Source: Hyaloperonospora brassicae (lineage: Eukaryota; Oomycota; Peronosporomycetes; Peronosporales; Peronosporaceae). Taken from it: a stretch of 64,000 nt of DNA. The notes under the pieces are model-generated. The model saw nothing but the letters and a program-made list of their open reading frames with translations, searched no databases and was not told the origin of the DNA. Numbering within the stretch: the stretch's first letter is position 1; every line of letters begins with the position of its first letter. A program made the position numbers and the translations under genes. Of the stretch, positions 43,612 to 54,163 are shown piece by piece. The DNA lies in NCBI GenBank assembly GCA_947650285.1, contig CANTFL010001296.1:1-64000 (forward strand). The letters are read 5' to 3'.

Positions 43612-44760
43612 ATGGAATGGGGACAAGTGGCGCGAAGACTCGACGAGGAGCAGCAGCGGCAGCAGGAGGAGGAGGGGAAGAAGTGGTCACTTGAGTTTGA
43701 CACTGTCGTCACGTGGAACGAGAGCCTTTGCAGTGTTCTTGTCGTGCTTGGCAAGTAAATACATGACGTTGTCGCTTGACTGCTCCTGCTGTTTCTTGTT
43801 GTCTGTTCAGCCAGTTGCTGTGAGCACGTAGATGGAGCGATAGGTGCCCTGTGTTGATACCGACGACTGTCTTGACGTTTCTGGCCACACGAGCCGCTTC
43901 CACGTGCGTCAATGCCGTCTGGAACACTAAAACTCGGCGTCGACCTCGTCAGCATGACAGAGCCACGCGTAGCCATTGGTTAGTCGTTCGGGATGCGCTC
44001 CAGCTGTGGCCACGGATGCACTAAGAGAGGCGCTCTGCATGCAAAGTAGTACACGACGTCAGTCTCTTTTGCACGCGTTCTCACGATCGTCGTCACATTG
44101 TTTTCCAGATAGCGCTAGTCGATTGGAAGCTGCCGTGGACTTGGCCTGCCGACTGACTCGGTACATCCGAACATGGAGCGCTGGGAAAGCAGACCAGTGC
44201 CAGTGTTGTCTCGGCATGGGCTTTGACATATTCGGGTCTTTTACAGCATTGTGGGTCTTGTCAAACGCTGCAAACGTGCAAAGCGAAACTTGTCAACATT
44301 GTCGCAGCGAGGTGAGGTGCATGTGTGCAGCATCACCGCCATCGCGTGCAGGCCACAGTCAAACGACCAAACTCATCCCATCAGTTAGGCTTCGCCTGCA
44401 GCGCCGTCAATGCTGTGGCCCCGATGTCGCATCGCCTGTTGCAAAGAGCCATGCTTGTTTGCTGGACACTCACTACCTTCGACTTGACCTCGACGTCGTC
44501 CGACCTCCGACCTTTCTAGACTTGCTCATGGACGCATTGGATCAACGACTCAAGACATACGCTGAGCTCTTTGCACGGCACCATCATCCAGTCGGCGAAA
44601 GCGGCCCAGCGCTTCTGACAAATGCGTGCGACTTGTTGGCAGGCAGTGGGACACAGCAGCACTAGACAATGAGCCGACCGAGTTCATTCTCGTGACCATA
44701 GCTCCATGCGGCGTGCTAGCAATCGACTTGTCGACGGACGCAATCTGCACGACAAACAGC
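43612..44760 (+). CDS. Unidentified multi-exon gene with Cys pairs (approximate)
   Basis: Several plus-strand segments look coding, but I cannot build one certain transcript. ATG 43,612 opens a Glu/Gln-rich stretch and then KWSLEFDTVVTWNESLCSVL up to a GTAAAT donor near 43,759. About 44,110-44,330 reads LEAAVDLACRLTRYIRTWSA followed by QCQCC and C-x2-C pairs around a possible acceptor at 44,256. About 44,470-44,760 reads TFLDLLMDALDQRLKTYAEL, then in another frame EFILVTIAPCGVLAIDLSTD ending at a GTAGGG donor. Cys pairs suggest a metal-binding fold. The product and exact ends are unknown; the extent given is a lower bound. Confidence 0.4.
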
Positions 44761-45309
44761 GAGAAATGCCCATGGTAGGGTGCAAACAAGGTCACATGCT
44801 TGCTTGCAGGCTGCAAACAACTAGAATGCATACCTGTACACGAGCAGGGTCTGGTTCAGAGATATCTAGCTTTGTCGACGCATTTTTTTGGCTGCATCCA
44901 CTTTGAAACGGCAGCACTGCCACAGCAAGCAGGGGTCTTTCTCAGCTGCATCGTCGCTGTCGGTGCTTGTTTGTATCGAACTCACAAGTTTGCAGCGCAG
45001 TGTATGAGACTGCCATCAGCAACTTGATACACTTCGCGGCAAACTTCCGAGCTTTATCAGCTCACGCTCTTTTGTTGACAACCCCACGTTTCGCCGCGCA
45101 CCATCCCACAACGATCACCATAAGCAAATTATCGATCGACGCACATATCTCATACCCTTTCCAGTACCCAACATCTGGTAAACAGTCTGCTTCGCATTCT
45201 TCACACGACAAATGTACGCTCGACCTCTCTTCTACACCACTTAAGCTCGATAGCTCCTGTGTGCAAGTGTAACTGCCAGCATCTCGTTCGCAGCCCTTTG
45301 CCGCATCAT
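44761..45309. other. Intergenic, no confident gene
   Basis: Between the unidentified plus-strand gene and the 3' end of prefoldin 4. May hold the last exon of the former; no recognisable motif. Confidence 0.4.
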
Positions 45310-46237
45310 CTAGCTATCTTCCAAGTTGATGCTCTGACCAAAGCGGCTGTACAGCAACTTCTTTAGCTCCTGCAAGCACCACAACAACAGCGCCGTCAGC
45401 TTTTCTCTCTCCCGACACCAGCCGCGTTCCTCTCATAGTTTACTCCTTACAGTCTGTCGAGCTTCCAGTTTGGACTCGACGGCTTCCAGCTTCTCGAGTT
45501 CTGCTTTTGCTTCCTGTATACACCATAGCGTATGCAGTCAGTCTCAACGCGTGTTCGACACAAAGCACAAAAAGCTCTTTTTTTTGACACAACGTGCCCC
45601 TTGACACACGCACCTCGACGCGCTTCTCAATGTACTCTTGTGCCGCATCTTCTGACGTTTCGACGAAGCTCTCGCCAATCAAAAGACTAGAAAGCAAACA
45701 CCAGCAAGCGACCGTCGCGCGCGACCAAACACGTTGAGATCTGGATATTTCGACGCATCCGGATAGTATCCACTCACTGGACGGCGTCGCCCTCGCCCAT
45801 CATGACGTCGGCACTGGCGTCATCGAGCGTATTGAGCGTCTCTTGGAGAGCCTTTTTCTGGTCCCGCACGTCGTGCAGCTGTGCGTTATTGCGTCCAAAC
45901 TCGTTGATGCGGAGCTGGTCTTCCTTGCGGACCTAGAGTGGGTACACGTGCAGCGTAAGCGGTCAACAGGTACATCGTGATTACACCGCGAAATGGATAC
46001 ATGGACGGATATAATAAATGGTAAGAAATAAATAGGTGAATAGATAATTCAGACGATCGATCATAAAAAAATAGGCAGATATAATTAAAAGACAGATATA
46101 ATTAAAAGACAGATATAATTCAAAGATAGATATCGTCAAGTGATGGTATATATATGACCACGAGAAGGTGGCGATTGCTCGCTATCGACCACGAGCACAC
46201 GTACATCGGCCTCTGTTTCTTGTTGTTGCGCGAGCAT
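45310..46237 (-). CDS. PFD4: Prefoldin subunit 4
   Basis: A beta-type subunit of the hexameric prefoldin chaperone, which hands unfolded actin and tubulin to the CCT chaperonin in the cytosol. Five exons fit in phase: 46,237-46,205; 45,932-45,778; 45,686-45,614; 45,513-45,451; 45,369-45,310, giving 127 residues, the usual size. The first splice produces QQQETEADVRKEDQLRINEF, continuing GRNNAQLHDVRDQKKALQET, the N-terminal coiled-coil helix. GESFVETSEDAAQEYIEKR covers the central hairpin, and KAELEKLEAVESKLEARQTE then LKKLLYSRFGQSINLE the second helix and the conserved tail. The first exon is only 33 bp and lies beyond a 272-bp intron with a 17-bp tandem repeat; the ATG was chosen because it gives the family's N-terminus. 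Confidence 0.9.
46076..46126. repeat. 17-bp tandem repeat, three copies
   Basis: CAGATATAATTAAAAGA repeated three times (third copy with one change) within prefoldin 4 intron 1. Confidence 0.92.
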
Positions 46238-46651
46238 GAGAGCGTCGCTCGATTTCTTCTCTTCGCTTGTCCAATGTGGGTCTTCGCCGTGGCCCAGTCG
46301 AATGTGACTGTTTTGTCTCAAATTAGAGTCTCGACGTAGAACTCGGGACCAAATCACGAAGGAAAGAGGACGTGAGTAATCATCACAGCGCGAGCACACG
46401 CGAGAGTCCATACAAATAATTTGTACAATTGTGTCATCCACACCAATCAATGCCTCGGGATGCAAACGACGTACTTAGCCTCTTGCACAGAGCGATATTT
46501 ACGTAAATCGTAGTCGGGGGCAAAAAAAGCAGAGCTCTGTTCCGAGCAAGAGACTACTAAGCACGCAACAATTCGGTGCGCTATATATACTCAATATCGA
46601 CACTATCTCTATGCTCCATGGACACTTCTCGTCATTATTCGCACTTTACGC
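46238..46651. other. Spacer between GGT-like gene and prefoldin 4
   Basis: Same-strand spacer of 414 bp; should contain the prefoldin 4 promoter. A TATATATA-like stretch lies near 46,583-46,590. A missing last exon of the GGT-like gene was looked for and not recognised. Confidence 0.45.
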
Positions 46652-48070
46652 TCACCTTGTGATCGACATTGGCGATCGAAGGCCCGTCAGCACCTGAACG
46701 TGTCCTTGAGGCTGCATGAAGCCGCCCATGACCGAGAAACTCGAGAGTAGTGCACCGGTCTCGCCAAACGTCGGGAGTCCGGGCATGATGGTCTGATACG
46801 GCCGTTTCTTCGGGGCCAAGGCATCCGGGTGCCCCACCTTTCCCCCATAGAGCTCAAAGCTGCATCCTCGCTTCTGTAGGGCAACGCCACAGTGCTCGGG
46901 CACAAGCCCCGCGCCAAAGGCGTCGTAGTTGCTATTGACCATTGACACGGCATTGCCCTGTCCGTCCACGACTTGGAAACTAACAGTGTCGCAGCTGCCT
47001 GCGGGACGCCCGTGCGTTACGTTCACCGCAGCTTTCGAGCGGTCGATGAGCGCTGCCCGTTCTTGCGCATACGCGGCACTCAGCAACGCCTCCACCGGCA
47101 GCAACGCATTGTGCTCGACGTCGCTTACGTACCACTTGGCATCGGCAAACGCAAAGCGAAGCGCTTCAATCTGCAAGTGCACTTCTTCGGCGCTACCCAA
47201 AGGTGGCAGCATCAACAGCGTATTGCTGTCTGCTTTCATCAGCTGCGGGAGAATGTTGAGCGCAAGCAGCGCCGCAATGCCCTGTCCGTTCGGCGGGGCC
47301 TCGTGCACATGTACGTCGTGGAACCGCGTGGCAAGTGGCGTCACGAACGTTGACGTGTGGCGCTCGGGATCAGCGATCGTCAGGACTCGTCCTCTCGCCT
47401 GAACACTGTCGACGATCACTCGAGCGATCCGTCCGTTATGGTACACGGCCTTCTTCCCGTGCTCGGCGACTTCGGTCAAACACGTGGCGAGGGGTTCATT
47501 GACAAACACCTCACCCGCCTTTGGTGCGTCGTTGCAGGCATTGAGCAATTCGGTTGCATAGGGACCTCCTTGGAGCAATCGATCTTTGCTCTGTTGCCAG
47601 CTTACTGCCGTCAACGGACTCACGGGGAACCCCTGACGGGCGAGTTCAATGGCTGGGGATAACACGTCTTTCAGACGCAGTGTCCCCCACGCTGCAAGGG
47701 CATCGACCCAACCTGCAACTGCCCCGGGGACCGTGACAGCGTGGCCGTGACTGCTGGGAATGGCTTTGACGTGCGGTCCTACATCGGCAATGACCTGTTC
47801 AGCAGTGAGTGCTGCGGGGCTGCGACCGCTGCCATTGAGACCGTGCACGCGGTTGGCCGGCGCGTGAAAGAAGAGCAGGAAACAGTCCCCTCCGATGCCA
47901 GTGGAACTCGGCTCCGTGACGGTCAGTGCAGCTGCAATGGCAATAGCGGCGTCGACGGCATTGCCCTTTTGTTTCAACAGCCGCAGCCCGATTTCCGACG
48001 CTAGCGGTTGGGAACACGACACCATTCCGTGGCGGCCGTACACGGGCGAGCGACTTCCGATGGAGACCAT
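46652..48070 (-). CDS. Gamma-glutamyltransferase-like N-terminal nucleophile hydrolase
   Basis: Family members cleave gamma-glutamyl bonds of glutathione and relatives after autocatalytic splitting into two chains. 472 residues, no intron within. Conserved features are GMVSCSQPLASEIGLRLL, GNAVDAAIAIAAALTVTEPS, GIGGDCF, HGHAVTVPGAVAGWVDALA and NGQGIAALLALNIL. The processing and catalytic threonine is Thr362 in SCDTVSF; DGQGNAVSMVNSNYDAFGAG and the PYQTIMPGLP box follow. The closest type appears to be bacterial YwrD-like GGTs, which share the RSPVYGRHGMV-type start and lack a signal peptide; an upstream ATG at 48,205 adds an unlikely leader. The protein stops about 50 residues earlier than usual, after QVLTGLRSPMSITR, where a GTGAGC donor overlaps the stop; a missing 3' exon or a shortened C-terminus are both possible. 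Confidence 0.85.
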   Translation of the reverse strand: MVSIGSRSPVYGRHGMVSCSQPLASEIGLRLLKQKGNAVDAAIAIAAALTVTEPSSTGIGGDCFLLFFHAPANRVHGLNGSGRSPAALTAEQVIADVGPHVKAIPSSHGHAVTVPGAVAGWVDALAAWGTLRLKDVLSPAIELARQGFPVSPLTAVSWQQSKDRLLQGGPYATELLNACNDAPKAGEVFVNEPLATCLTEVAEHGKKAVYHNGRIARVIVDSVQARGRVLTIADPERHTSTFVTPLATRFHDVHVHEAPPNGQGIAALLALNILPQLMKADSNTLLMLPPLGSAEEVHLQIEALRFAFADAKWYVSDVEHNALLPVEALLSAAYAQERAALIDRSKAAVNVTHGRPAGSCDTVSFQVVDGQGNAVSMVNSNYDAFGAGLVPEHCGVALQKRGCSFELYGGKVGHPDALAPKKRPYQTIMPGLPTFGETGALLSSFSVMGGFMQPQGHVQVLTGLRSPMSITR

Positions 48071-48979
48071 CGAGAGAGAGAGAGAGAGAGCAATAGCTAG
48101 AGAAAAAACGTGATGCGATCCGGTCGTGTGGGAACGGGCCCCAGTCCAACCGCTACGCCATGTCGCGGGCTCGATCCGATTGAGACGAGTAGTGCAGCAG
48201 AACAACTTGTGAGTCCTACTGGTTCAAGTACGTCGCTCGCTATGACAGCACGTGGAACGACAGTGTGCGTTGGATTCAGAGTATGGACTACAGAGCAGCG
48301 CGTCAACAACTGACAAGTTCGGTCTGCGCTCGTCATTCGTTTACGAGCGATGAAAAGACCACAAGGACCAGCGCACGCGTTTGCTACTGGATTCGAGTAC
48401 CTGTTCCTCGTACATTGACAAGCGCGACGGGTTTCCAACCAAAGAAACAGACAAACAAACAGACAAACAGACGAAGAAGTTCGGACAGCACAACGCGTCT
48501 CAGTACGTTTGACTGGCATCGACTGAGCGCTTCGTTGATGCGTGACACTCTGTCGAGCTCGAAACACGATTACTGAATCCTACCGTAGCCAAAGCGACAT
48601 AAAGCAGGACGAAAGAAATGAGCACTTTATCGATCTGAGTGTTTAGGCATACTGAAAACAAGTGCGAGGCGACGACTAGCAAGAGGGTATAATGCTACAA
48701 CTGCTACAACTGTTACAACTGCTACTACTGCTGCTGATCCCTTGAACCTGCAGACCTCGACAAGAGCACTGAGAAACAAAAACAATGCGTCGTCTATTAT
48801 TCGCTACGTCTGTGAGCATTCGCGTCGTCCCATGTGTGACTGCTGCTGGACCACACCACACCACTGCAACGTCCGTCCTCAAGACTGGAAACGATCGGTC
48901 GAGTGTGTGTGTATGTTTCTACCACCGCATCGCGCATATTGAGCACCCGTTCCCCGCCCTTCTTCTCCTCCTCCTCCTT
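48071..48979. other. Intergenic, no confident gene
   Basis: Upstream region of the GGT-like gene with a short (GA)n tract at 48,071-48,090 and ACAAACAG repeats near 48,448-48,475. Frames on both strands lack motifs. Confidence 0.45.
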
Positions 48980-50254
48980 CTACTCTACGTCCTTGTCCTT
49001 CTCCATCAGCAACTCTTCTTCTGCCTCGTCACTGTCACGGCCACTACTACTGCTACGACGACCGTACGAACTCTTCCACATCGTCGCGGCGCTGTAGTTC
49101 GCAAGCCGCTTGTAACAGTCTGTGAACTTGACGGGCGTCGCCACGAGCTCAGCTTTGAAATCGCTCGTCGTGATGTTGGGCGCATACACTTCGAACTCCT
49201 CGTCCGCGAGGAAGCAGCACACAAAGTCGTGGAAGAGACCGTAGGCGTTGACCCGCTCGGGGCCAGTCATCAGCGCCGCGCGCTTGGCCGTGCCAAACAT
49301 GAGCATGCGCACTTCGACCGAGTTGCTTAGACACAAGTCGCGCGAGGAAAACCGCGGTCGAAACTCCTCGGGAATCAGGCACGAGGTGGACGGCGGGATC
49401 ATGTGCATACTCAGCGTCGGGGGCGCCTTCGTTGCGTTGTCGCTGTCGAGGTTACTCGCTGCTTCCACGAGCGACTTGATGAGCGGCGTGACGAGCAAAA
49501 TGGGGTCGTCCAGGATATGGATAAACACGAGCGCACTGATGATCGCCCCCGAGACGGCGTTGCTCATGCCGCCAAACATAATCTCCACGCCATGCATCAC
49601 GTTGTGGATCACCGCTGTACCAGCCGAGACGAGCAAGATGCTCTCGGCCGTGAACTCGGCCGGGTGGTGCCTCAGGTTCAACAGAAACCCTCCGACCATG
49701 TTTTTCGACGTCGCGTTCGGGTCTTTCACCATCATCCTGCCCACCATCTTCGTGTTGGCCCAAAACTCCTTGAAAAACTCACTTGCCTGGTGCAAGCCGA
49801 TCCGCGGGTGGCGGACGGTGTTCACAAACCACTCGGCCGCGTCGGCCGCCATGTGGGCGCCCGCGATCACCGTCTCCGATGCAAAGTCCACTGCCTTCTT
49901 GAACAAGTGCTTGAACTTGTCGGACCGGGGCAAGTTCATGAACATTTGGTGCTTCTGCCGGTTCTCGACCTTGAAAAAGTCCCACAGCGTCTCGTTCGGG
50001 TGGCTCAGCATATACGCCGTCATGGCGGCATCCGCGGCATTGGCCTTGAGCTCCTCTTCCGACAGGTTCGCCTGCTCTTCGCCGAAGTTCACCATTACGG
50101 GGCACACGTTGTACAGGTCCACTTCTGCTTGGCTCGAACCCAAGTCATCATCTCGCTCGGCACTGTCGCGCACGTCGTCGGATGACTGGCTGGAAACGAC
50201 CGTGACGAACGTCAACAAGACGAGCAATAGCTGAGTAAGGGCCAAGTGCCCCAT
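48980..50254 (-). CDS. Secreted or membrane protein, function unknown
   Basis: 424 residues, single exon. The N-terminus has a clear signal peptide or anchor (MGHLALTQLLLVLLTFVTVV, then SSQ, a likely cleavage site). An acidic stretch (DDVRDSAERDDDLGSS) follows, then a lumenal-type region with a few cysteines and N-glycosylation sequons, including NETL, NATS and NYSA. Two hydrophobic segments in the middle (ESILLVSAGTAVIHNVM; MSNAVSGAIISALVFIHILD) could be membrane spans. The C-terminal part has CCFLADEEFEV and a Ser-rich then acidic tail. No RXLR motif is present, and I recognise no enzyme family. An in-frame ATG 14 codons upstream is less likely, as the second gives a better signal peptide. 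A (GA)n tract lies in the presumed leader. Confidence 0.72.
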   Translation of the reverse strand: MGHLALTQLLLVLLTFVTVVSSQSSDDVRDSAERDDDLGSSQAEVDLYNVCPVMVNFGEEQANLSEEELKANAADAAMTAYMLSHPNETLWDFFKVENRQKHQMFMNLPRSDKFKHLFKKAVDFASETVIAGAHMAADAAEWFVNTVRHPRIGLHQASEFFKEFWANTKMVGRMMVKDPNATSKNMVGGFLLNLRHHPAEFTAESILLVSAGTAVIHNVMHGVEIMFGGMSNAVSGAIISALVFIHILDDPILLVTPLIKSLVEAASNLDSDNATKAPPTLSMHMIPPSTSCLIPEEFRPRFSSRDLCLSNSVEVRMLMFGTAKRAALMTGPERVNAYGLFHDFVCCFLADEEFEVYAPNITTSDFKAELVATPVKFTDCYKRLANYSAATMWKSSYGRRSSSSGRDSDEAEEELLMEKDKDVE

Positions 50255-50299
50255 TGGATCGATGTGGAGCAAAAGGAATTGTGACGGCCGCTTCACCGT

Positions 50300-50301
<2 letters not shown>

Positions 50302-50331
<30 letters not shown>
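50302..50331. repeat. (GA)n microsatellite
   Basis: Fifteen GA units in the presumed leader of the secreted-protein gene. Confidence 0.93.
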
Positions 50332-50334
<3 letters not shown>

Positions 50335-50939
50335 TCGGCAGCGCAGTTAGTGGTGACCAGTGAAGTGGAAGAATTGTCCGAAGGCCTTTGCGACCTGCGG
50401 GCGCTGTCCCACTCGTCGAGTGAGGCCGTCCGTTCTTCCTCTTCTTCCTACGGACGTGGACATGAGATGACGCCCGTCTCGTTTTCTACCCCCGAAACAA
50501 TGCACTCCCGTGGGCAAAGAGGAGATTCTGGTCGCAAATCAGTCGACCGGCATGACGGAAAAGTCAGATCCGCCGCCGGATACATAGAGAGAGAGAGAGA
50601 GTGAGTGTGTGTGTGTGGGTTTGTTGGTTGGTTTGTTGGTTTAGTCGTCCAGTGTTGTTAGTTTTTTCGGCATATCCGACGACGACGTGCTACTACTGTG
50701 TCGACTGGTGCGTAGTACTGCTGGACCTGTGTCGGTTGTACTGAGCTGCGCAACTGCGGGCGACTGCTTTCGGTATCTCGTTTCTAAACGCAGTGCAGCA
50801 AAGCACACTGTGACCGCAATCGACGACTTGTTGCAGTCTCCAGCGCCACTTTAGCGGACAACAGTCGGTGTCGAAACCAAAAGTCGTACGTCGACGATCT
50901 GCTCGAAAATGTTGTTGCAGCTACTGCTTCTTCCACCAC
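50332..50939. other. Intergenic, no confident gene
   Basis: Promoter side of two divergent genes. Contains a GAGAGAGTGTGTGTG stretch near 50,586-50,617 and TTGG/TTTG repeats near 50,620-50,642. First exons of the next plus-strand gene may lie here. Confidence 0.4.
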
Positions 50940-52975
50940 TCTGTAAGATGACCAGCAAGGGCAAAGAGGTTGTACACTTGTTCCTGCCCAGCCGTCGGAC
51001 TTGTTGGCGAGATCCATGTGTCCGTCGCTGGGGTTGGGAAGGATCTCGGAATCTCGTGCCAAAAGTGTTCAGATGGACTATTCAGAGGTGAGCAGGCAGA
51101 CGCCATCCATCTAATCTGCTGGCGACCGACGGCGAGCAGGTGACCTTACATGCGTCTCGCTACGAAGAGAGCTCAATCCTCGTGCCTATTGCAACGAGTG
51201 GTGTCGTTTTTACCGCTTGTTCCGTGGATGCAGAGGAAATTGCTGTGGTCATAGACGACCTCACGCGTCCGTCTTCGTATGGACGAAAGGTATGCACAAT
51301 TGGACGCGTTTATATACACAACTAACAGGAGAGCAAGCAACTGACTCGTGCACTTGCTTGCATCCTTCGGCGTTCGTACGATCGGTCATTCGCCGTAAGA
51401 GTGAGCTGCACTTCTACTAAAAAGCTCTGCATGTTTGCTGCTTGTAGTGCCCCGATATATTGCACGATCGATGTGTATTCGTGCAACAGGACGCGCATAT
51501 TGGATCGTTGACGGAGCGTTCATCCAGAGAAGTGAAGTACTCGACACAAACCCAATTTGACATCCGTCGCAACATCGGCCACATTCAGTCACGCCCACTT
51601 GCAGTCTCGTCCTTTGTCTTGTCCTTTGTATTCTGCATGGTCGCGTTCGTCGTCTTGTGCTCTGTCTCGCCTCTCGTGTGGGTCCATCGACGTTGACCCC
51701 ACACGACACACATCGCCTTTCGTGAGATCGATAGCTCTTTCGAGCACTATGCAATCTCGAACACCAATGGCCGTTCGCGGAAAGTGTGCGGCTTATGCAG
51801 AAGTGGATCAGCAACGATGTCCGATATGCCAAGATACGCGCTCGAGGCATATTGTCGCACGAACTGCTTGACCGCGCGTTTGCACTTCGTCTAGCACCAA
51901 CACTGCGCAGTTGTTTGTTTCCAGCACACCTTCTCTCGTGAATCTGTACTGTGCCGTTTCGCAAACAAAAACAACGTCGTCGTTGACGTGCAGGTGTGTG
52001 GGCGTGCTGAGAGTAAGCTACCGGATCGGATGCGATACAATGGAGACTCGTATCAAACTGTACGTGGATCTTTGTTGGTGCAAAGTGCATCCGCGGGCTC
52101 CCACTTTGATCGTTCGTGGAGCGATTTGTAAAGGTCAAGAAGGCATCGACGCACTTTGAATGAGTCATCGCGCACCGAAACGCAGCCAACAGTCACAGTG
52201 CATGGATTCTTCGCAGAAGTTGGGCTGCAGCATGTAGCCGACCGCTCATGACATCCGAGTTGTTGTTCTGCTTCTTGAACGAGTATTCTCATCTTGACCG
52301 CCCGCAAGGGAGTACAACGAGCTCGATTCTAGCCACAGATATACACACAGCTGCGTCGGGATACGCTACGCAGTGTAGCGCTTGTATGGACAAGTACGTG
52401 TCGCATGGATGTGGATCACGGCTACCATTGGCGTGCGCTGTAATGTATGGAACTGTTTGTTGCTCGGAAGGCGCCTCGGGCTTTCGGTCCGACGTGCTTT
52501 GTATGCATTTCTACCGACGAGCAGCGCATGCCGCACGTACGGAATCGCAGGTACTACCAACGCGTCTCTGCGATTCTAACCCGTTTGGGTCAACGGTGTT
52601 GTCGATAGGACTTCGGTAGTAGCTGGAGCTGTCCTGGCGCTGGAAGGACGACAAAGTCAGTCCGTCACGTTCAATGGCCAGAAAAATCAGCAGCGACCGA
52701 ATCTCCGGCTGTCTTCAAGTGGAACAGCGTCGACAAGACGCGTGTGGTACAGATTCTCATTGGGCCGAGGCAAGCGGCAGCTAAGGCAGTGTCCGGTCGT
52801 GCAGCAAAGATCCGAGCAGTGAGCACTATCCAGTGCCTCGGAAGCGATGGACGCGATGTGTTATGACGCACAACAGCTGCTCGATGGGAGTCGTTGGATC
52901 TCCGTCATCTATCTGGGGATGCAGACAGACTGCATCCTCTCCTATGCCATCGACCTCGTTGAGTGAGTGAGCCGT
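50940..52975 (+). CDS. Unidentified multi-exon gene (approximate)
   Basis: A chain of coding-like plus-strand segments with good splice sites, but product unknown. Best segments: 51,140-51,289 (VTLHASRYEESSILVPIATS ... SSYGRK), 51,329-51,394 (ESKQLTRALACILRRSYDRS) and from 51,448 (CPDILHDRCVFVQQDAHIGS), which all join in phase 0. Then 51,801-51,907 (KWISNDVRYAKIRARGILSH), 51,994-52,059 (GRAESKLPDRMRYNGDSYQT), from 52,186 (PTVTVHGFFAEVGLQH), about 52,680-52,830 (KWNSVDKTRVVQILIGPRQA) and a last segment ending at TGA 52,963-52,965 (YDAQQLLDGSRWISVIYLGM, QTDCILSYAIDLVE). The alternation of strands and helices and the helical end suggest a large soluble protein with beta and helical parts. Start, several donors and the family are unresolved. 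Confidence 0.45.
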
Positions 52976-52990
52976 GCAATATCCATATCG

Positions 52991-53070
52991 ACTGCATCGA
53001 AAGTTGATCCCCTCGAGGATACTCACACACACACACATATCCTCTAGGGGATCAACATTTGCGATGCAGT
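52991..53070. repeat. Long hairpin with (CA)n loop
   Basis: 52,991-53,021 pairs with 53,038-53,070 over about 31 bp with one mismatch and two single-base bulges; the loop is a short CA repeat. It lies just after the end of the preceding unidentified gene. Confidence 0.85.
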
Positions 53071-53577
53071 ATATACACACGCGCGCGGACACGACATATC
53101 CGCCTGTGGCGATTGATTTGCCCCCATTCAACGTCTCCTGCTCGACAGTAAGAAGTCTCCATGAGTCTCTGCATAGGGTGAGATCGACCCTTTCGAGCCC
53201 AAAAGGACGAGAAATAGCGTCGAGCTGCTGCGATTGTCGGACCGCCTCTTTCGGACGAGGAGACTGGAAGCACAGAACAGGGCGTCGACCAGATAGAGCG
53301 GTTCGGAGACTTGCGCTCAGTGGACTCGTTTTTGCCACAGCATCTGCTCGAGATGCCTTCGACCTGTTCGTTCACCGGTCTCCTCCCCCACCGCTCACTT
53401 GTTGCAATTGGCGGACAAAGGGCTCGAAAGCAGCTGACAACGCCCATCAGCACCGAAAGGTATCGCTGGAGGGCCCTCGTCGTCGCCTCGTGCCTCGCGC
53501 CAATGAGAACCAGTGGAGTCGAAGAGAGGGCTCACTGCAGCGCGTCTGGTGTGGGCCCTCTTTTTTGCGTTTCTGCC
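53071..53577. other. Intergenic, no confident gene
   Basis: Overlapping frames on both strands, none with motifs. Confidence 0.4.
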
Positions 53578-53815
<238 letters not shown>

Positions 53816-54163
53816 GGGTAGACCGACACTACAGCTGTCGAACCGACTCCTCAACTCGGTTGGTACCAACCAACCGACCTGTGGCATGTCGATCGAAACT
53901 CGCGTGATGTACTGCGAGCAGATCGTCAATTACATCCGCACCCACTCGATTACGAGCGAGACGTTTGCAGCGTACCTCAACTGGATTCAAACGGGACGAT
54001 CAGATGGCTTGGAGCACACTGAGCCCAGGACGGCCAGTCAACCAGACTCGTATGGTATTGCCTTCGTTCCTCATACCACCTGTCTCCCAACACGCATCTC
54101 AAGCGAACGTGCAAGTCCTCCGCAATCTCTCAGTGCCGTCAGTTGCCAACTCTTGCTATCGCC
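53816..54163. other. Spacer upstream of ZIP transporter with possible short exon
   Basis: ATG 53,887 opens a coding-like stretch ([20 protein letters not shown]) that runs to about 53,995 and then degenerates. It may be an exon of an unknown gene or the leader of the ZIP gene. Confidence 0.3.

Noticed and set aside
49248..50234. 328-codon plus-strand frame opposite the secreted-protein gene
   Set aside because: Antisense shadow; the minus strand has the signal peptide and sensible composition.
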